A stretch of DNA of 64,000 bases, from assembly GCA_963841045.1 (NCBI GenBank), contig CAWJBD010000003.1:62001-126000 (forward strand), read 5' to 3'. This DNA comes from Aalborgiella sp963841045 (GTDB lineage: Bacteria; Pseudomonadota; Gammaproteobacteria; Burkholderiales; Burkholderiaceae_C). The translations under genes were made by a program, and so were the position numbers. Shown here piece by piece: positions 54,979-64,000 of the stretch; the first letter of the stretch is position 1, and the number at the start of each line of letters is the position of its first letter. The notes beneath the pieces were generated by a model. It did no database searches. It had not been told where the DNA came from and saw only the letters and a program-made list of their open reading frames with translations.

Positions 54979-56498
54979 AAATTCGCGCACAAATCGGCAT
55001 GGTGCTGAACCTGGACAAATGCATTGGTTGCCACACCTGCTCGGTCACCTGTAAAAATGTTTGGACCAGCCGCCCTGGTATGGAATATGCATGGTTCAAC
55101 AATGTGGAAACCAAGCCAGGAATTGGTTACCCCAAAGAATGGGAAAACCAAGACAAATGGAATGGTGGCTGGGTTCGCAAAGCGAATGGCAAAATTGAAC
55201 CGCGACAGGGTGCCAAGTGGAAATTGTTGATGCGCATTTTCGCCAACCCAAATTTGCCGCAAATTGACGATTATTACGAGCCTTTTACTTTCGACTACGA
55301 CCATCTGCAATCCGCACCCGAATCCAAAGCAGCGCCAACGGCACGCCCTCGCAGCTTGATAACTGGCAAGCGCATGGAAAAAATTGTGTGGGGACCCAAT
55401 TGGGAAGAAATTTTGGGTGGTGAATTTTCAAAGCGCAGCAAAGATAAAAATTTTGATGACATTCAAAAAGACATTTATGGTCAATTTGAAAATACCTTCA
55501 TGATGTATTTGCCACGTTTGTGCGAACACTGTCTAAATCCAGCTTGTGTGGCCAGTTGCCCTTCTGGCTCTATCTACAAACGAGAAGAAGACGGTATTGT
55601 CTTGATTGACCAAGACAAATGTCGTGGATGGCGCATGTGTGTGAGTGGTTGCCCCTACAAAAAAATCTACTACAACTGGAAATCAGGCAAAGCAGAAAAA
55701 TGCATTTTCTGCTACCCACGTATCGAGGCGGGACAGCCAACGGTCTGTTCAGAAACCTGTGTCGGTCGCATCCGCTATTTAGGCGTTTTGTTGTACGACG
55801 CAGACAAAATTGAAGCTGCGGCCAGTGTAGAGCACGATAAAGATTTGTACCAAGCACAACTGGATATCTTTTTGGATCCAAACGATCCAAAAGTGATTGA
55901 GCAAGCCCGCTTGGATGGTATTTCTGAGCAATGGCTGGAAGCGGCACGCAAGAGCCCTGTCTACAAAATGGCCGTTGATTGGAAGGTGGCATTGCCACTG
56001 CACCCTGAATACCGCACATTACCCATGGTTTGGTACGTGCCACCACTCTCTCCTATCAGTGCAGCAGCCAATGCCGGCGATATAGGCATCAACGGTGAAA
56101 TACCCGATGTGAAGCAGTTGCGTATCCCTGTTAAATACTTGGCAAACTTGCTCACCGCGGGTGACACGCAACCGGTTGAAAGTGCTTTAGAGCGCTTGCT
56201 GGCCATGCGTGCATACCAGCGTTCCAAACATGTGGACGGTCAAGTCAACATGGCGGCACTCAATCAGGTTCAGATGACACAAGCTGAAGTTGAAGAGATG
56301 TACCAAGTGATGGCGATTGCAAATTACGAAGACCGTTTTGTCATTCCAAGCACCCACCGTGAATACGCTGAAAACACGTTTGACATGCGTGGTGGCTGTG
56401 GTTTCTCGTTCGGCAATGGCTGTTCAGATGGTGACAGCAACAGCAGTCTATTTGGCGGCGAAAAGCGTCGCACCATTCCAATTAAGGCACAGGTGTAA
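54975..56498 (+). CDS. narH: respiratory nitrate reductase beta subunit NarH
   Basis: A 507-residue iron-sulfur subunit that passes electrons from NarI to NarG. Four cysteine groups are visible: CIGCHTCSVTCKNVW, CEHCLNPACVASCPSG, CRGWRMCVSGCP (tryptophan in place of one cysteine, as expected for the [3Fe-4S] cluster) and CIFCYPRIEAGQPTVCSETC. It overlaps narG by four bases and precedes narJ by two. Confidence 0.97.
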   Translation: MKIRAQIGMVLNLDKCIGCHTCSVTCKNVWTSRPGMEYAWFNNVETKPGIGYPKEWENQDKWNGGWVRKANGKIEPRQGAKWKLLMRIFANPNLPQIDDYYEPFTFDYDHLQSAPESKAAPTARPRSLITGKRMEKIVWGPNWEEILGGEFSKRSKDKNFDDIQKDIYGQFENTFMMYLPRLCEHCLNPACVASCPSGSIYKREEDGIVLIDQDKCRGWRMCVSGCPYKKIYYNWKSGKAEKCIFCYPRIEAGQPTVCSETCVGRIRYLGVLLYDADKIEAAASVEHDKDLYQAQLDIFLDPNDPKVIEQARLDGISEQWLEAARKSPVYKMAVDWKVALPLHPEYRTLPMVWYVPPLSPISAAANAGDIGINGEIPDVKQLRIPVKYLANLLTAGDTQPVESALERLLAMRAYQRSKHVDGQVNMAALNQVQMTQAEVEEMYQVMAIANYEDRFVIPSTHREYAENTFDMRGGCGFSFGNGCSDGDSNSSLFGGEKRRTIPIKAQV

Positions 56499-56500
56499 CC

Positions 56501-57241
56501 ATGACACAACAAAACAACAAGCCCTCAACCGCTTCAATCAGTTTGCGCGTATTGGCCAGGCTTTTAGCCTACCCCGATGCCGAATTGCGCAGCCAATTGT
56601 CTGACATGGATGCCGCTTTGCAAGCTGAACAAGCGCTTGCGCCACAGCGAATCAATGAGCTGGTCGCTCTGATTCGCACATTGCAACACGGTAATGCTTT
56701 GGAAAACGAAGCTGAATATGTGCAGTTGTTTGACCGTGGTCGCGCAACATCTCTGCACTTGTTTGAGCATGTGCATGGCGATTCGCGTGAACGCGGACCC
56801 GCCATGATCGACTTGGCGCAAACATACGAAAAAGCAGGTTTGTATCTAGGTCCAGACGAAATGCCTGACTATTTACCCGTGGTTTTGGAGTTTGTATCCA
56901 CGCAGCCAACTAAAGAAGCACGTGCATTTTTGGGTGAAATGGCGCATATCTTCAATGCCATTTTCAACGCGCTGCAACAACGCCAAAGCCCCTACGCAAG
57001 CGTATTGGGTGCACTGCTGGAGTTATCCGGCGAAAAAGCACATGCAGTGAAAGTGCAAGCCGAAGAAGCGCTCGACACTGCTTGGGAAGAACCAGTGGCA
57101 TTTGATGGCTGCTCAGTCAAAGGACAAGCGAAACCCGGTGAAGAACAGGCAATGGTTTTTATTAAAAAAACCGCTCAGGGTCAGCATCAAACACCCAGTG
57201 ATGGACGTATCAAAAACAGCATTGAAGGAGTCACAGCATGA
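56501..57241 (+). CDS. narJ: nitrate reductase assembly chaperone NarJ
   Basis: A 246-residue TorD-family chaperone that holds apo-NarG until the molybdenum cofactor and FS0 are inserted; not part of the final enzyme. Seen: LRVLARLLAYPDAELRSQL, LFDRGRATSLHLFEHVHGDS and MIDLAQTYEKAGLYLGPDEM, the NarJ signature, then DYLPVVLEFVSTQP. It overlaps narI by four bases. Confidence 0.95.
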   Translation: MTQQNNKPSTASISLRVLARLLAYPDAELRSQLSDMDAALQAEQALAPQRINELVALIRTLQHGNALENEAEYVQLFDRGRATSLHLFEHVHGDSRERGPAMIDLAQTYEKAGLYLGPDEMPDYLPVVLEFVSTQPTKEARAFLGEMAHIFNAIFNALQQRQSPYASVLGALLELSGEKAHAVKVQAEEALDTAWEEPVAFDGCSVKGQAKPGEEQAMVFIKKTAQGQHQTPSDGRIKNSIEGVTA

Positions 57242-57963
57242 ACGCATTGGACACATTTTTATTTGGGATCTATCCGTACATTGCCCTGACCGTATTTTTG
57301 CTGGGTAGTTTGATTCGTTTTGACCGTGACCAATACACTTGGAAGAGCGATTCGTCACAATTGCTGCGTGCAGGACAATTGAGATGGGGCAGCAATTTGT
57401 TTCACATCGGGGTGTTGTTCCTATTTTTTGGACATTTCTTCGGCATGCTAACGCCCCACTTTGTCTATGAACATTTTTTAAGCGCAGGTACCAAGCAGCT
57501 GATGGCCATGGTCAGTGGCGGTATAGCAGGCGTACTTGGATTCATTGGTGTGACGATTTTGTTAATGCGCAGATTAGGCGATGAGCGGATTCGCGTGAAT
57601 TCAAAAACCAGTGACATTGTTTTACTCATTTTGCTTTGGTTGCAATTGGCTTTGGGTTTGGCAACCATTCCACTGTCAGCACAGCACATGGATGGCAGCA
57701 TGATGTTGAAACTTGCTGGGTGGGCGCAGTACATTGTGACTTTTCAGCCTGGTGCTACAGCCTTATTGGCTGATGCTGGCTGGATTTTCAAACTGCATAT
57801 GTTCTTGGGTATGAGTATCTTCTTTATATTTCCCTTCACACGCTTGGTTCATGTTTGGAGTGGGTTTGGTGCTGCGACATACATCATGCGCCCCTACCAA
57901 GTTGTCAGGGCACGGCGATTGAATGTTCCCGTTGGTCAAACCCAAGCACCAAACAGTAGATAA
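57238..57963 (+). CDS. narI: respiratory nitrate reductase gamma subunit NarI (cytochrome b)
   Basis: A 241-residue membrane subunit with five helices and two b haems that oxidises quinol. Haem ligands are the histidines in LFHIGVLFLFFGHFFG and in KLHMFLGMSI and TRLVHVWSG. A PPIase gene follows after 10 bases, so narGHJI continues into it. Confidence 0.95.
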   Translation: MNALDTFLFGIYPYIALTVFLLGSLIRFDRDQYTWKSDSSQLLRAGQLRWGSNLFHIGVLFLFFGHFFGMLTPHFVYEHFLSAGTKQLMAMVSGGIAGVLGFIGVTILLMRRLGDERIRVNSKTSDIVLLILLWLQLALGLATIPLSAQHMDGSMMLKLAGWAQYIVTFQPGATALLADAGWIFKLHMFLGMSIFFIFPFTRLVHVWSGFGAATYIMRPYQVVRARRLNVPVGQTQAPNSR

Positions 57964-57973
57964 GGTAAACATC

Positions 57974-58756
57974 ATGACAAATACACATTCTCAGCTTGCA
58001 TCTGTTAACGGTATTCAACTTCTATCCGTGGAAGAATCTGTCTCAAATGAAGACCTCAGGCAACGTGCCTATTCTGAATTGCTGCGCCAAGAAGCAATCA
58101 AGCAAGGCTACTTATCAGACCAAGATGCATCATCCAATGATGGCATACTGAATGAATCTGCTGCTACTGCCATTGAGCAATTGCTCGACGATAAATTAGC
58201 CATTCCCGAGCCGTCAATCGAAGCTTGCAAACGCTACCATGCTGCCAACCAAGCACATTACACAACGGGGGAACGCGTCAATTTGCGACATATTCTTTTT
58301 GCAGTGACGCAAGGTGTTGATGTGGTTGCATTGCGCAACCGGGCTGAAACAACTTTGTTGGAAGTTCGTTGTCAAGACAAAAATGCAAACGAAGTTGTCT
58401 TTGCAAAATTAGCCAGCACCCAATCAAATTGCCCCAGTGGTGCAGAGGGTGGAATGCTGGGCTGGTTGACAGCTGCAGACTGTGCACCCGAATTTGCCAA
58501 AGAAATTTTTGGGCATGCAGAAGTAGGCGTTTTACCTCGATTGGTGCACAGCCGCCACGGCTTGCATGTGGTGGAAGTACTGGAACGGATTGCCGGTACC
58601 GCACAATCCTTTGAATCGGTCAGTGGTGCTGTGGCAATGGCCATGCGACAACAAAGCTACTTCACAGCCCTGCGCCAATACCTGAATTTACTTGCAAGCG
58701 ATGCGGATATTCAAGGTGTGGAGATTGAAGCTGCAGATTCATTCCTGGTGCAATAA
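57974..58756 (+). CDS. PpiC-type peptidyl-prolyl isomerase (NifM-like) in the nar operon
   Basis: A 260-residue parvulin-type protein without a signal peptide, so cytoplasmic. The N-terminal half is helical (LRQRAYSELLRQEAIKQGYL); the rotamase domain has VNLRHILFAVTQGVDV, GAEGGMLGWLTAADCAPEF and LVHSRHGLHVVEVLERI. NifM-like PPIases mature metalloenzymes, and a PPIase after narI is common in betaproteobacteria, suggesting a role in NarGHI folding. The ATG at 57974, with AAGG ahead, is preferred over one inside narI. Confidence 0.87.
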   Translation: MTNTHSQLASVNGIQLLSVEESVSNEDLRQRAYSELLRQEAIKQGYLSDQDASSNDGILNESAATAIEQLLDDKLAIPEPSIEACKRYHAANQAHYTTGERVNLRHILFAVTQGVDVVALRNRAETTLLEVRCQDKNANEVVFAKLASTQSNCPSGAEGGMLGWLTAADCAPEFAKEIFGHAEVGVLPRLVHSRHGLHVVEVLERIAGTAQSFESVSGAVAMAMRQQSYFTALRQYLNLLASDADIQGVEIEAADSFLVQ

Positions 58757-58776
58757 CCAAACTGGGTATTACTTTC

Positions 58777-59472
58777 ATGGACGAACCAATTGCAGATGAT
58801 TTACTACTGCGCTTGCGTCGTTTCCATGATGACACATTCCCGGGTGTTCAAGATCAGTTCCAAAGTTTAGTTAAGGATGGGCAACATCCAACCATTTTAT
58901 TTATAGGATGTTCCGATTCAAGGCTAGTACCTTATATGCTAACTGGCACTGGGCCTGGCGAATTGTTTTTAGTCCGCAATGTAGGTGCCTTTGTGCCGCC
59001 ATACGATGGTTCTGCGGGTTACCACGGAACTTCTGCAGCCATAGAATTTGCTGTACTGAATTTAAAAGTTAGCCGCATCATCGTCTGCGGTCATAGCCAT
59101 TGCGGTGGCATCCGAGCACTGTATGAAGAATGCGACCCACGCGCGAAAAACTTGACCGCCTGGTTGGAGTTGGGCAGAGAAGCTGCAATGCCTGTGCAAA
59201 TCAGTCCAGAAGCTTTGAGGCGAACGGAGCAGCGTTCTATCGTGCTTCAATTGGAACGTTTAATGGGCTACCCCATGGTGCGTGAACAAGTTGATGCGCA
59301 AAAAATGACTTTGCACGGCTGGCACTATGTGATTGAAGATGGTGAAATCCATGTTTTTGATGTAAAACAAGGCGCTTTTGTCCCAGCATCGGTATCATCT
59401 CACAGCGGTACCGGTCCCTATTTGCAATACGTGGAACACGATGGGCAGATTATTGACCAGGACATCCTATGA
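58777..59472 (+). CDS. beta-class carbonic anhydrase
   Basis: A 231-residue zinc enzyme interconverting CO2 and bicarbonate. The zinc ligands and partner are in FIGCSDSRLVPYML (CxDxR) and IIVCGHSHCGGIRALYEE (HxxC), and RNVGAFVPPYDG and HGTSAAIEFAVLNL complete the beta-class pattern. It starts 20 bases after the PPIase gene and 33 before nrdJ, so it may belong to the nar transcript. A physiological link to nitrate respiration (pH or bicarbonate supply) is inferred only. Confidence 0.93.
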   Translation: MDEPIADDLLLRLRRFHDDTFPGVQDQFQSLVKDGQHPTILFIGCSDSRLVPYMLTGTGPGELFLVRNVGAFVPPYDGSAGYHGTSAAIEFAVLNLKVSRIIVCGHSHCGGIRALYEECDPRAKNLTAWLELGREAAMPVQISPEALRRTEQRSIVLQLERLMGYPMVREQVDAQKMTLHGWHYVIEDGEIHVFDVKQGAFVPASVSSHSGTGPYLQYVEHDGQIIDQDIL

Positions 59473-59505
59473 AACATCTGTCAATTCATCAAAATTTAGT
59501 GCACC

Positions 59506-61951
59506 ATGCAAAACGATTCATCACAAACTGTTTCCAAACCCAACACGCACGACGCACAAACCATCAGCAGTGATGTGCTTCGTGAAAAATACCTCAAAGA
59601 TGGTGAGACTGGTGAAGATGATGTATTTAAACGTGTGGCACGCGCACTGGCCAGCGTTGAGCCAGAAAACAAGCGAGCGCAATTTGAAACGCTGTTCCTA
59701 GACAATTTGAAGGCTGGCGCCTTAGGGGCTGGGCGCATCATGAGCGCGGCTGGGACGCACATCCAAGCCACGCTGATCAATTGTTTTGTGCAACCTGTGG
59801 GTGATTGCATTCAAGGCTTTGACGATGGTGGTTACCCCGGTATTTATGAAGCCCTGCGTGAGGCCGCGGAAACCATGCGTCGCGGTGGTGGTGTGGGCTA
59901 CGACTTTTCACGCATTCGTCCGCGTGGTGCAGAAGTGAAAGCCACAGCATCCATTGCATCGGGGCCGTGCAGTTACATCAATGTGTTTGATCAATCGTGT
60001 TCGACAGTCGAAAGTGCAGGATCACGTCGTGGGGCACAAATGGGGGTGCTGCGAATAGACCATCCCGATGTTTTGGAATTTGTGACAGCCAAACGTACGC
60101 CAGGACGTTGGAATAACTTCAATGTTTCAGTGGCTGTCACGAGTAGCTTCATGCAAGCCTTATTGGCGGATGAAGATTGTGATTTGGTTCACCATGCCAA
60201 GCCTGGCAAACAATTTATCGCAGATGGTGCGCACCTGCGAGAAGATGGCATGTGGGTGTACAAAACTTTGCCTGCTCAAGAATTGTGGGACACCATCATG
60301 CAGTCGGCCTACGATTTTGCCGAACCGGGTATTTTGTTTCTAGACAACATCAACCGCGACAACAACCTGAGCTATTGCGAGTCGATTGCGGCCACCAACC
60401 CATGTGGTGAGCAGCCACTGCCATCGTATGGCTGTTGCGACTTGGGACCCATTATCTTGACACGCTTTGTACGGCATCCCTTTCGGGCTTGCTGGCAAAG
60501 CTGATTTTGATTTTGCAGCTTTTGAAAAATCTGTCGCCACCCAAGTACGTGCGCTAGACAATGTGTTGGATGTCACCTTTTGGCCATTGCCACAACAACG
60601 TGATGAAGCCATGGCAAAACGCCGCATAGGGGTGGGCTTCACAGGTATGGGCAACACATTGGCCATGCTGTGTTTGCGTTATGACACTGCGCAAGGTTGC
60701 GCGATGGCAGCCAAAATTGCGCAGCACATGCGCGATGCAGCGTACAGCGCTTCCATTGCATTGGCACAAGAAAAAGGCGCCTTTCCGAAGTTTGAAGCAG
60801 AGGGTTATTTGGCAAACGGAACTTTCGCCAGCCGCTTACCACCTGAGCTGCAACAAAAAATTCGCCAACATGGCATTCGCAACAGCCATTTGTTGTCAAT
60901 CGCACCAACGGGTACGGTCAGTTTGGCGTTTGCCGACAACGCATCGAACGGCATTGAACCATCGTTTTCGTGGATGTACCGGCGTAAAAAACGCGAAGCC
61001 GATGGCAGCACTGCCGAGTACTCTGTCGAAGACCATGCATGGCGGCTGTATAAAAAATTAGGTGGCAATGTTGACCAATTGCCAGACTATTTTGTTTCGG
61101 CATTGGACATGAGCGCCGACAGTCACATTGCCATGATGCAAGCGGTTCAACCTTTTATCGATACGGCCATATCAAAAACCGTCAACATTCCTGTCGATTA
61201 CGATTATGAAGATTTCAAGAGTTTGTACCTCAAAGCGTGGCAAGGCAAACTCAAAGGCTTGGCCACCTATCGCCCTAACACCATACTGGGCTCTGTTTTA
61301 GACACCGGTACACAACCATCCGCCAGCAACAATTCTGCTGCCCAGATAACTGACCCCATGCGCACCGTGATTGAAAGTCGACCACGCGGTGCGCTCTCTG
61401 CAGTTACCGAAAAAATCGAATACTGGACCCAAGAAGGTCGCAAAAACCTTTATCTGATCGTCTCTTTCCTTCCTGTTCCCATGCCAGACGGGACTGGAAC
61501 TATAGACAGGGCCATTGAGTTTTTCATGCCTGTTGGTCAAAGTGGTGAGTCACAGCAATGGATCACATCCAGCATGCGCATGTTGTCTTTAGCAGCACGT
61601 GGGGGATTCTTAGACCGCGCTTTGAGTGACATGCGCAAAGTGGCATGGGACCGTGGTCCTGTTCGTTTAGGCACACACCAAAAAGCCGACGGCACGCACG
61701 TTCCGCAATGGCATGATTCAGAAGTCGCCGCTATTGCTTATGCATTACAAAAACTGATTGCCAGCAGAATCAGTGCTACCACCTTGACTGCCACGCTTCA
61801 ATCAAATTCCAAATCAGTTAGTGATACCCAAGCACCTGATTCCCCCTTGTTAGCTGGTAAAAAATGTCCAGATTGCGGCGCGCACGCACTGATTCGCAAA
61901 GATGGCTGCGAATATTGCACACAATGTGGCTATTTAGGTTCTTGCGGCTAA
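59506..61951 (+). pseudogene. nrdJ: class II (adenosylcobalamin-dependent) ribonucleotide reductase, single-base frameshift
   Basis: NrdJ makes deoxyribonucleotides without needing oxygen, using adenosylcobalamin. First frame: AGRIMSAAGTHIQATLINCF, PVGDCIQGFDDGGY, MRRGGGVGYDFSRIRPRG, AATNPCGEQPLPSYGCCDLG. Second frame from GLAGKADFDFAAFEKSV through GVGFTGMGNTLAML, IAPTGTVSLAFADNASNGI and the C-terminal redox cysteines KKCPDCGAH and CEYCTQCGYLGSCG. An extra C at about 60484 explains the break (RFVRHPF joined to GLAGK). Together about 815 residues. The cobalamin-type enzyme fits a nitrate-respiring life without oxygen. Confidence 0.87.
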
Positions 61952-62151
61952 TTTGCAATCTGTCTGTAAACCATTGCGACAAGTGGAATACAAAGCATGC
62001 AAGTACGTCGCATGTAAACCACATCTAATGCGTCAAATTCTTTTTAGAACGCTGATTTCGAGACAAAATCTGTTTGAGATGCTATCGTTTTATTCATTGT
62101 GACAGGTTGGGTGCAAAAAATCGCTTGAAGGCAAGTTAGAATACGAGGCTT

Positions 62152-62241
62152 GGAAGCGTGGCCGAGCGGTTGAAGGCACCGGTCTTGAAAACCGGCGACG
62201 GAGTGATCTGTTCGTGAGTTCGAATCTCACCGCTTCCGCCA
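62152..62241 (+). tRNA. tRNA-Ser (anticodon TGA)
   Basis: A 90-base class II tRNA with CCA encoded. The acceptor GGAAGCG pairs with CGCTTCC, the anticodon stem CCGGT-CTTGAAA-ACCGG carries TGA, the variable arm is long as in serine tRNAs, and the T-arm is GTGAG-TTCGAAT-CTCAC. It reads UCN codons, mainly UCA. Confidence 0.96.
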
Positions 62242-62259
62242 TTTTTTGAAAGCAGATGC

Positions 62260-62733
62260 ATGAAAAAAATCTTAGTGACGTTGACATCAACTTTGATCAC
62301 CACTGCGGTTTTAGTGGCTTGTAACGCCAGTACCGATGACAACGACATTTCGGTTGGCAAAGCGGTATGCACCAGTGGCAACAATTGGCAAAGCGTCAGC
62401 ATTGGAATGACGGCCAGTGAATTGGAATCGCGTCTGGGGAAACCAGCAACGATTACTTCCACAACTGCAGGTACAACCTATACGTACGAACGTTGCCGTG
62501 CAGGCTTGTTTGTAAAAACTGCTGCCACAACCACTACGGAAGCCGAATATACAGTTCTTTATTTTGGTGGCAGTGTGGTATTTTCAAACAACAAAGGTGT
62601 TTCAGCCATTAACAGCCCGAAACTGGATTCCGATCTATCCATGTCCTGCGAGTACGATTTGTACAATTATCCCAACAATTACGGCGGATCAGGTGGTTCT
62701 TTTGTTTGCCGCAGCGCAACCAATCCATTCTGA
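62260..62733 (+). CDS. hypothetical lipoprotein, SmpA/OmlA-like fold
   Basis: A 157-residue protein with a lipoprotein signal: charged start MKKI, hydrophobic core and the lipobox LVAC at residues 18-21, then NASTDDND. The mature part has VSIGMTASELESRLGKPATI, resembling the BamE/SmpA-OmlA motif, and further cysteines at KAVCTSG, ERCRAG, SMSCEYD and FVCRS. Probably outer-membrane anchored; function unknown. It lies 18 bases after the tRNA. Confidence 0.72.
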   Translation: MKKILVTLTSTLITTAVLVACNASTDDNDISVGKAVCTSGNNWQSVSIGMTASELESRLGKPATITSTTAGTTYTYERCRAGLFVKTAATTTTEAEYTVLYFGGSVVFSNNKGVSAINSPKLDSDLSMSCEYDLYNYPNNYGGSGGSFVCRSATNPF

Positions 62734-62744
62734 CATTTGCAAAA

Positions 62745-63945
62745 TCACAAAAACATTTCTTGCAAATCACTTAAAAAATCAAACCCACGCTCAGTGGGTT
62801 TGATGCTTTTGGGTGTTTGAATTAGCAATTTTTTATCAACAGCCAATGTCAATGCAGGCTGTATGCTTGAAAGCAGCAAGCCCGTGCGTTCATAAAATAA
62901 GCTGGTATCAAATCCATCTTTCAAACGCAATGCGTTCAGCATGAATTCAAACGCCAACTCTTTGTGTTTGATGTCATCATCTTGCGCTACCGCATTGCCA
63001 CTCATAGCTTTTTGCATGTACAACTGCGGTTCACGGTAGCGTGATTGCCTTACCAAGCGGTGTGCGAAACTGATCTTGCTGTGTGCGCCTGCGCCTATGC
63101 CCAAATAATCGCCAAACTGCCAGTAATTCAGGTTGTGCTTGCAACGGTGATCTTGCTTGGCAAAGGCTGAAACTTCGTAGCGATTTAAACCTGCATCGGC
63201 CAGTTTTTCCGACATCACATCCAGCATGGCATATGCGGTATCGTCTTCTGGAACTTTGGGCGGAAATTTTGCAAAGTAGGTATTGGGCTCTATCGTTAAG
63301 TGGTAGATGGAGACATGTGGTGGCGACAAGTGACAAGGCTGTTTGCAAGTCGCGCTCTAAATCTGCAATGGTTTGTCCAGGCAAGGCATACATCAAGTCC
63401 AGATTAAAGGTTTCAAAACATTGGGCTGCCTCGTGCACTGCAGCGATGGCTTGTGCGGCATTGTGCACGCGTCCCAAAGATTGAAGGTGAACATCGTTGA
63501 AGCTTTGTACCCCAATGGACAAACGCGTCACGCCTGCTGCTCTAAATGCTTTGAAACGGTCTTTTTCGAATGTACCTGGATTGGCTTCGAAGGTGATCTC
63601 GCAATCTGCAGACAATTTCACGCGTGCACGAATTTGACTTAACAAAGAATCGATTGCCACAGGTGTAAACAAGCTGGGTGTACCGCCACCAATAAAAATA
63701 CTGTGCACCGTGCGACCCCAAATCAATGGCAAAGATTGGTTCAAGTCAGCCAGCAAAGCATCAATGTAACGGTTTTCAAGATCGACATCTAATGAACCGT
63801 TGCTGCGCACCTCATGCGAATTGAAATCGCAATAGGGACACTTTTTCAAGCACCAAGGCAAATGAATGTACAAAGACAAAGGCGGCAACGATGCCAATTG
63901 CAGCAAGCCAGGCCGCATGTAATGTTGAATGTCTTTCAAAACCAA
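62745..63945 (-). pseudogene. hemW: radical SAM haem chaperone HemW, single-base frameshift
   Basis: HemW carries haem to apo-cytochromes and resembles coproporphyrinogen dehydrogenase HemN. The radical-SAM cluster motif is WCLKKCPYCDFNSHEV, with IFIGGGTPSLFTP and FEANPGTFEKDRF following. The frame changes after LQTALSL; the next frame continues SPPHVSIYHLTIEPNTYF and YLGIGAGAHSKISF. One extra base at about 63327 explains it. The start is uncertain (TTG at 63945 or ATG at 63918). It is coupled to rdgB, whose stop lies inside the start region. HemW in a nitrate-respiring cell fits NarI haem delivery, which is known in E. coli. Confidence 0.87.
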
Positions 63946-64000
63946 TTGGCCCGCATCAATGCCAGCATTTGCTGTGCTGCTTTACCACGGTGGCTGATGG
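63936..64000 (-). CDS. rdgB: non-canonical purine NTP pyrophosphatase RdgB, C-terminal end
   Basis: Only the last 21 residues are in the window: ISHRGKAAQQMLALMRANWF and stop. SHRGKA matches the conserved C-terminal SHR block of RdgB/HAM1, the enzyme that hydrolyses ITP, dITP and XTP. The stop at 63936-63938 falls within the first codons of hemW, an rdgB-hemW order known in many proteobacteria. The identification rests on a short stretch, so confidence is moderate. Confidence 0.65.
   Translation of the reverse strand, partial: ISHRGKAAQQMLALMRANWF

Noticed and set aside
1..64000. CRISPR arrays, insertion sequences, prophage or rRNA.
   Set aside because: No regularly spaced direct repeats, transposase or phage genes, or rRNA sequence were seen; the dispersed repeat is not regularly spaced and lacks spacers.

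Overview
The window looks like chromosomal DNA of a denitrifying or nitrate-respiring betaproteobacterium (Burkholderiales, probably Comamonadaceae). This is inferred from gene order: narXL-narK1K2-narGHJI followed by a peptidyl-prolyl isomerase, glnA-(DUF4124)-ntrBC, purE-purK-sua5, and tsaB-rimI-uracil-glycosylase, together with a cobalamin-dependent ribonucleotide reductase. Base composition appears near 50% GC, low for that family. No phage, insertion sequence, CRISPR array or rRNA was seen.

Layout. 1-4.4 kb: end of an EamA exporter, an AT-rich secreted orphan, then a minus-strand set (EamA exporter, tsaB, rimI, uracil-glycosylase-like). 4.5-9 kb: dacB, SemiSWEET, thiL and an MFS transporter. 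9-14.2 kb: sua5, purK and purE, then purC, with a thioredoxin-like chaperone and a small membrane protein between purE and purC on the other strand. 14.2-19.4 kb: nitrogen control (ntrC, ntrB, DUF4124 protein, glnA with a sigma54-type promoter and an NtrC-like site). 19.4-24.6 kb: EI24 protein, ABC exporter, a damaged orphan, a PIN/Phd toxin-antitoxin pair, DUF1801 protein and rpsT. 24.6-31.2 kb: MscS channel, histone-deacetylase-like enzyme and the MoxR-DUF58-transglutaminase set. 31.2-38.2 kb: mltB and a tripartite RND efflux system. 38.2-42.1 kb: waaA, waaC and a phosphomannomutase. 42.3-44.5 kb: Ada-AlkA and Ogt alkylation repair. 44.5-62 kb: exporter, narXL, narK1K2, narGHJI, PPIase, carbonic anhydrase, class II nrdJ. 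62-64 kb: tRNA-Ser, a lipoprotein, hemW and the end of rdgB.

The most striking structure is a dispersed repeat of about 55-67 bp, present in ten copies. It has a GCTAT...ATAGC hairpin, a core close to GGCAATNAATACGCCGGC and an AT-rich tail. Seven copies lie inside reading frames of conserved genes (uracil-glycosylase-like, thiL, sua5, cnoX, mltB, waaA, waaC) without breaking them. An eighth supplies the last codons and stop of the ada-alkA gene. Two are intergenic, one of them in the narG leader. Most sense copies use one frame and add the same peptide; the two antisense copies share another frame. In MltB the repeat encodes much of the signal peptide. This recalls the protein-inserted palindromic elements of Rickettsia.

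The second window-wide feature is an excess of single-base frameshifts: nine loci, eleven shifts, mostly +1. They include thiL, waaC, nrdJ and hemW, which are not expected to be dead. Insertion-type sequencing error is the simplest explanation. These loci are listed once each across the whole gene.
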